This document shows positions 59,929 to 64,000 of a DNA stretch of 64,000 nucleotides, piece after piece. Under the pieces are notes generated by a model. It made no database searches and was not told where the DNA came from. It saw only the letters and a list, made by a program, of their open reading frames with translations. Made by a program: the position numbers and the translations under genes. This DNA is from Chinchilla lanigera (Eukaryota; Chordata; Mammalia; Rodentia; Chinchillidae). Each line of letters opens with the position of its first letter. The first letter of the stretch is position 1. The stretch is taken from positions 7,091,904 through 7,155,903 of the forward strand of contig NW_004955435.1 in NCBI RefSeq assembly GCF_000276665.1. The letters are read 5' to 3'.

Positions 59929-62900
59929 CAGAACTAGAACATAATTCGGTGCTTGAGTAAGAATAGAAACACACCTTTTGGATGTTGTTCCTCTGTCCCG
60001 GGGCTCCCGGGCAGACTCTGGCAGCTGACATTGCCATGCTTTCCCACTCAACCCCAGACTGTTTAAGCCATCACGGTGCAACACCGTTCCCGACACATCA
60101 TACCTGACTCGGGAGCTCAAAGCTATGTCATATGTCTGCTAAAGTCGCTAATCCTCCCAGTATTAGCATGAAATAGATCAAGAGCTGTAGACAAGGAGAA
60201 TAACAATTATGTTTCAGTGTTTAGACTTAAAAGAACAAAGCACAAAACAAAATGCAGCTGTGGTGACAACTTCACTGAAACAGGAAAAATATGCGACAGA
60301 AGCATTTTGCAACTGAAGTAGAAGCTCTCAGAAGGCAAGGACTAAGTCTTGCCCCTAAACCATACACAGTATCTTTTTTCCAGATAACTGTTTTTATACT
60401 AATTGAAATCTCAAGAGCACTCAGAGACATGTGGTTTGAGCACGATAGTCTACCACCGGAAATAGCAGGGCTTACTTCACTCAGAGAACCCATGATACTG
60501 AGTGTATTAGGAGGGTAGAAACTGAAGAATAAGTAACTTTCCTGAACATAGTCATTAGAATGGCCTGTTCTTTTCATCAGCTCCTCATAATATTCTGAGG
60601 GCAGGACAGAAAGAAAATGACAAGTAATGTGTACAGCTTTCCACCAGCTAAATCACCTGTTCGTGTTTATTCCTTCCTGAAGACTGGTGAGCAGAGATGA
60701 TTGTGGAAGATGGAAGGCAAAGAGGTAGAACAGAAGAGAGAACTCAAGAGAAAATTTTTTTTTGCTCGTTTCTTTTGGGCCTTCACGTTATGCATAATCC
60801 CTACTTGCAAGTGGTACACCTCATCAAAGCTGCAACACCAATTTCTCTATTCAGTGCAAAAAGAACGTCTTCTCCCCTTGGGAGGTTTTGCAGTTGATTT
60901 CTGTGTTTGCAGCTGCTTTGTGTGACTTCATTTCACAATTTAAGTCTTAAATGTTTGGTGGAAAATACATTTTGCCTTTTTAAACTGACTATGATATAAC
61001 TTTCACATGACTTTCTAATGAATTGTGTAGACCTATAGACCCACATATGAACCATTTGTTCAGTGTTTAGACTCGTGGATTTTGGTGCAAGAAGGAAGAA
61101 AGAGGGTGTGTGTCAAACTTCTTATTTATGAGAAAAGCACAATGGAAAACAAAATTCAGCATTAATGTTGCAAATCAAGGGATTTCACTGAAGAGGGGAC
61201 TTCGTACGGGCAGAGTAAGGGAACATGATAAAGGATGCTGAAGCACCCAAGCTCAGCTACAGCAGAAATTAATTTCCATCGGAGCTGGAACTGAAATATA
61301 AGAGGCAGAAGAGGCAGAGAAGAAGGAGGGGTAAGCTAGGGGAAGGACCAACCACAACAACTAGAGCCATGGAGAAATGTTGCCACTTCCGGAAAAGACA
61401 GCAGTGAGCTGGGGGAAAAAAACACACCCAAAATATCCTTTTCTTGATTAATATAATCTACAAGAGGCTACCATTGATAGAACCCAGACTTAGAGACCTG
61501 ATGAAGAAGATGCTCTTCACAGGGGTCAGGTCTTGAAAGACAGTAGAGAACCAATGTAGGTAGGGAAGAAGAAACTGACAATAATGTGTTAACCCTTTAT
61601 TCTCCCAATAAGCTTCAGTTTCCAGAATTGTAAACTAAGTACATTACAATTACTTATGACAGATGTGTAATGAATTCAATAAAAGTGAAGAATTAGACAT
61701 AAAGAATAAATAACCATGTTAAGTATTAGGTAAAGATAAACAACAGCTTCCATCTGAAGGCTGAAGTGACTTATATTACTTTCTTCTCATAGCCAAGATT
61801 CAACTAACACTATTACAAAAATTTTTAAAACGCTATAAAATTGTAATCACAAAGACAGAGTTAAGGTTCATTATGTAGTTATGCATTTTTTTAAAAAAAT
61901 TGGCAATTTAGGTTTACAAGTGATAGCTGATTTAGCTGATAAAATTCGTTCATAAGCTGATAAAGGTATATGTGAGCATAGGCTCAGAAGAGCATAGTCA
62001 TTTGAAATACTGTAAGCATTAAACCAGAACACTTTTGCTTTCAAAATGACATCAACCACATGTGTGCCTTTGAGACAGGTAAAAGGACACTGACTCTCAG
62101 GAGAAGTGAACAGGCTGTAGTTAGAAATAAAGGTAGCAGATATCAGGATTTGTGAGGTTGGACACAAGGATATTTTTTAATGACAACAAACAACAGAAAC
62201 ATTTAACCACAGATCACCAAGACCTACCTACTCAGTGCTGAATATGATGACCCCTAGGAACTAAGCAGAAGATTGGAGTGTTCATCTCTGAAGAGGAAAA
62301 AAAAGGAATTCTCTAAAATTCTATCTGGAACTGTTTAATGAAATAGTTGTCTCCCATATCTAAATTATAAGTGATTTTCAGCAATACTCTTTAAATTAAG
62401 CCCATTAGTCAAGAAGTAAATATATGAACACTTTGCAGTCTGCGTTTTTAAAGGAATGTGCCCTTAAATGCATTTGCAAACAACTGCTTCTAGACATGGG
62501 GGTATGCACACTCACCAGGGTACATGGTCGGATGATATTAAAACCAATCTATCTATACTGTTAAAAATAATGTCTGAAAAATAAGGAAAAACTGTTAGAT
62601 AAATATATATATATATTTACTTAAGAAACACATATGTTTTATTATTTGTACAATATGAATATTTAGGAAATACATACATTTTCTTATTTGTACAATACGA
62701 ACATTCTAAATGTTTAGTTATTCTGTAAACGATCAAAGCAGTAACGATATGCGTGACATTGAGGGTCTGTGGTTGTGCAGGATCAGCAGAAATTTACTAC
62801 CATTTCTGAGAACTGTCCAATCTTAATTTAACTGTGCAAGAGTCATATATTTAAATTGAAAAACAGTCCAAGAAACAACTGGCATTAAGCCTTCAAACAT

Positions 62901-63521
62901 AATCTTTTTAAAAAGTGAAACAATAAACTATTATAAATTAAAAGAAAAGGAATAGTATCTTCCAACAAAATAGAAAGTACAGTTGTAAAGGAAATTAGAG
63001 GCAATTTGAATAAACTGTATATTAAAATGTTTACACTAATTTTTATAAAGTATTACAGTCAGGTTAGCTATGCTTCTCAGGAAAAATATTTTTTAACACA
63101 GAATTTGATGCCCAGCCAAGCTAGGAATACATAGATACAATAATAAATTTAGTTTTGATCACATATTTTAGATATGGAATTTCTCATAAATTTCACTTCC
63201 TGTGTGAATTATCTTCAAAATTTGCTGCTGGTTGAGCTTCAAACAATGTGGGAAGGTGAGTCTCAGAAATAACAAGTAACAAAGAACCATAGTACTAAGT
63301 AAAATACTCATCCAAATGGCAGAAGAAGCCAGAAAACCTAACAATAATTTTTAGGGGGAAAGTTATATATTAGGCAAAATATTAGGGGGTTAATAGAGTT
63401 ATAGAACATGTGGAAAATACTAGATATATATGTACAAAATTATGGAAATTAAAAAAAGTAAGCTAACCCAAAAGGGAAACAAGCAAATTTTCAAGAGATT
63501 AAATATGATGTAGTTAGCTTT
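59929..63521. other. No recognisable gene
   Basis: A mild CpG-containing patch lies at 59990-60115. 60073-60087 is a small hairpin (ACGGTG-CAA-CACCGT). A 101-codon minus frame (60577-60272) and a 98-codon minus frame (62167-61871) have no recognisable domains. 62600-62617 is a TA run. No repeats could be named. Confidence 0.45.
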
Positions 63522-63718
63522 CAGTGAAGAGTATTTTTTTTTCCTTTTTTGCCCTTTTGAGACTGGGTTTTGCTTCACAGCTCAGGCTGGCTTTGAAATC
63601 ACTTTGTAGCCCAGGTTGTACTCAAACTTGCAATGATCCTCCTGCCTCAGCCTTCAGAGTGCTGGGGTTACAGTCATGCACCATACAGTCTGTCCCCACC
63701 TTTTTGCACTGAAGAGTA
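63522..63718 (-). mobile_element. B1 SINE, minus strand, with 12-bp duplication
   Basis: The T tract at 63534-63549 (inverted tail) is followed by GAGACTGGGTTTTGCTTCAC, GTAGCCCAGGTTGTACTC, CCTCAGCCTTCAGAGTGCTG and GGGGTTACAGTCATGCACC. CAGTGAAGAGTA (63522-63533) and CACTGAAGAGTA (63707-63718) differ at one base. Confidence 0.93.
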
Positions 63719-63894
63719 CTTATATCATAAATTCTTACTTTAAATTGTTTTTCATATGTATTGCTAGCTCCTTTGTATTTCCATTGCAAATGGAATATGC
63801 AGATATGCAGGAATAACAATCCTAGATTGAAGTCGAGTCTATTTTCTAGCTTCAGATCTGCTGGATTCCTTCTGTGATTTTTTAAAAAAGCAAA

Positions 63895-64000
63895 ACATTT
63901 GACAGGGTACATTAGTCTTGGTTGGAAGCTGTTCTCTCTCAGGACCTGTAATATTTCACTCCAAGCTCTTCTTGATTGGATGGTTTGTGCTGAGAAGTCT
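63895..64000 (-). mobile_element. L1 fragment, minus strand, running off the window
   Basis: 'ttggttggaagctgttctct' to 'tttgtgctgagaagtct' parallels 52725-52810 of the minus-strand L1 (ttgagttggaaattgttttc ... tgtgttgagaagtct), i.e. the end of ORF1. The element continues beyond 64000, so its structure cannot be judged. Confidence 0.75.

Noticed and set aside
60073..60087. ACGGTG-CAA-CACCGT hairpin
   Set aside because: Only a 6-bp stem; expected by chance in 64 kb.

Overview
The window is eukaryotic nuclear DNA from a mammal, almost certainly a rodent. It is AT-rich and low in CpG, no intact protein gene is recognisable, and it is full of retrotransposon copies. The species call rests on SINEs. 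There are ID-type, tRNA-derived SINEs with an A-tail and target-site duplications, and B1 (7SL-derived) SINEs with the rodent internal duplication. There is also at least one composite B1+ID SINE. No mouse/rat-type B2 or B4 element is evident, so a non-murid rodent is more likely, but the species cannot be fixed from sequence alone.

Layout. 1-11 kb: a MaLR-like LTR end, a small CpG-rich island near 2.86-3.24 kb, three ID elements, two more LTRs and an L1 3' end on the minus strand. 11.2-14.9 kb: a plus-strand L1 with a large internal deletion in ORF2 and a palindromic TG/TA/CA microsatellite in its 3' region. 15-24 kb: further LTRs, a B1, L1 fragments, ID SINEs and a B1+ID dimer. 24-37 kb: the least repeat-dense part. 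It has two old L1 remnants and two minus-strand stretches that read like decayed coding sequence (24.0-24.3 and 28.8-29.4 kb), with otherwise anonymous AT-rich DNA. 37.5-39.5 kb: an L1 copy with a 5' inversion (twin-priming structure) bounded by an 11-bp duplication. 40.7-48.3 kb: an AT-rich minisatellite, a truncated B1, an old L1 3' end, a B1, an MLT1-type LTR and another L1 3' half. 49-56 kb: two ID SINEs, a minus-strand L1 with 5' region and ORF1 but an ORF2 core deletion, and an MLT1-type LTR split by a young ID. 58-64 kb: a B1 whose tail has grown into a CA repeat, a MIR, a B1 and the edge of another minus-strand L1.

No gene network can be described. All recognisable coding capacity is decayed L1 ORF1/ORF2. 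The window is best read as an intergenic or deep intronic region. Nothing supports a new multi-gene system. The items most worth a second look are the CpG island, the twin-primed L1 with a possible 3' transduction, the two coding-like relics, and the palindromic microsatellite.
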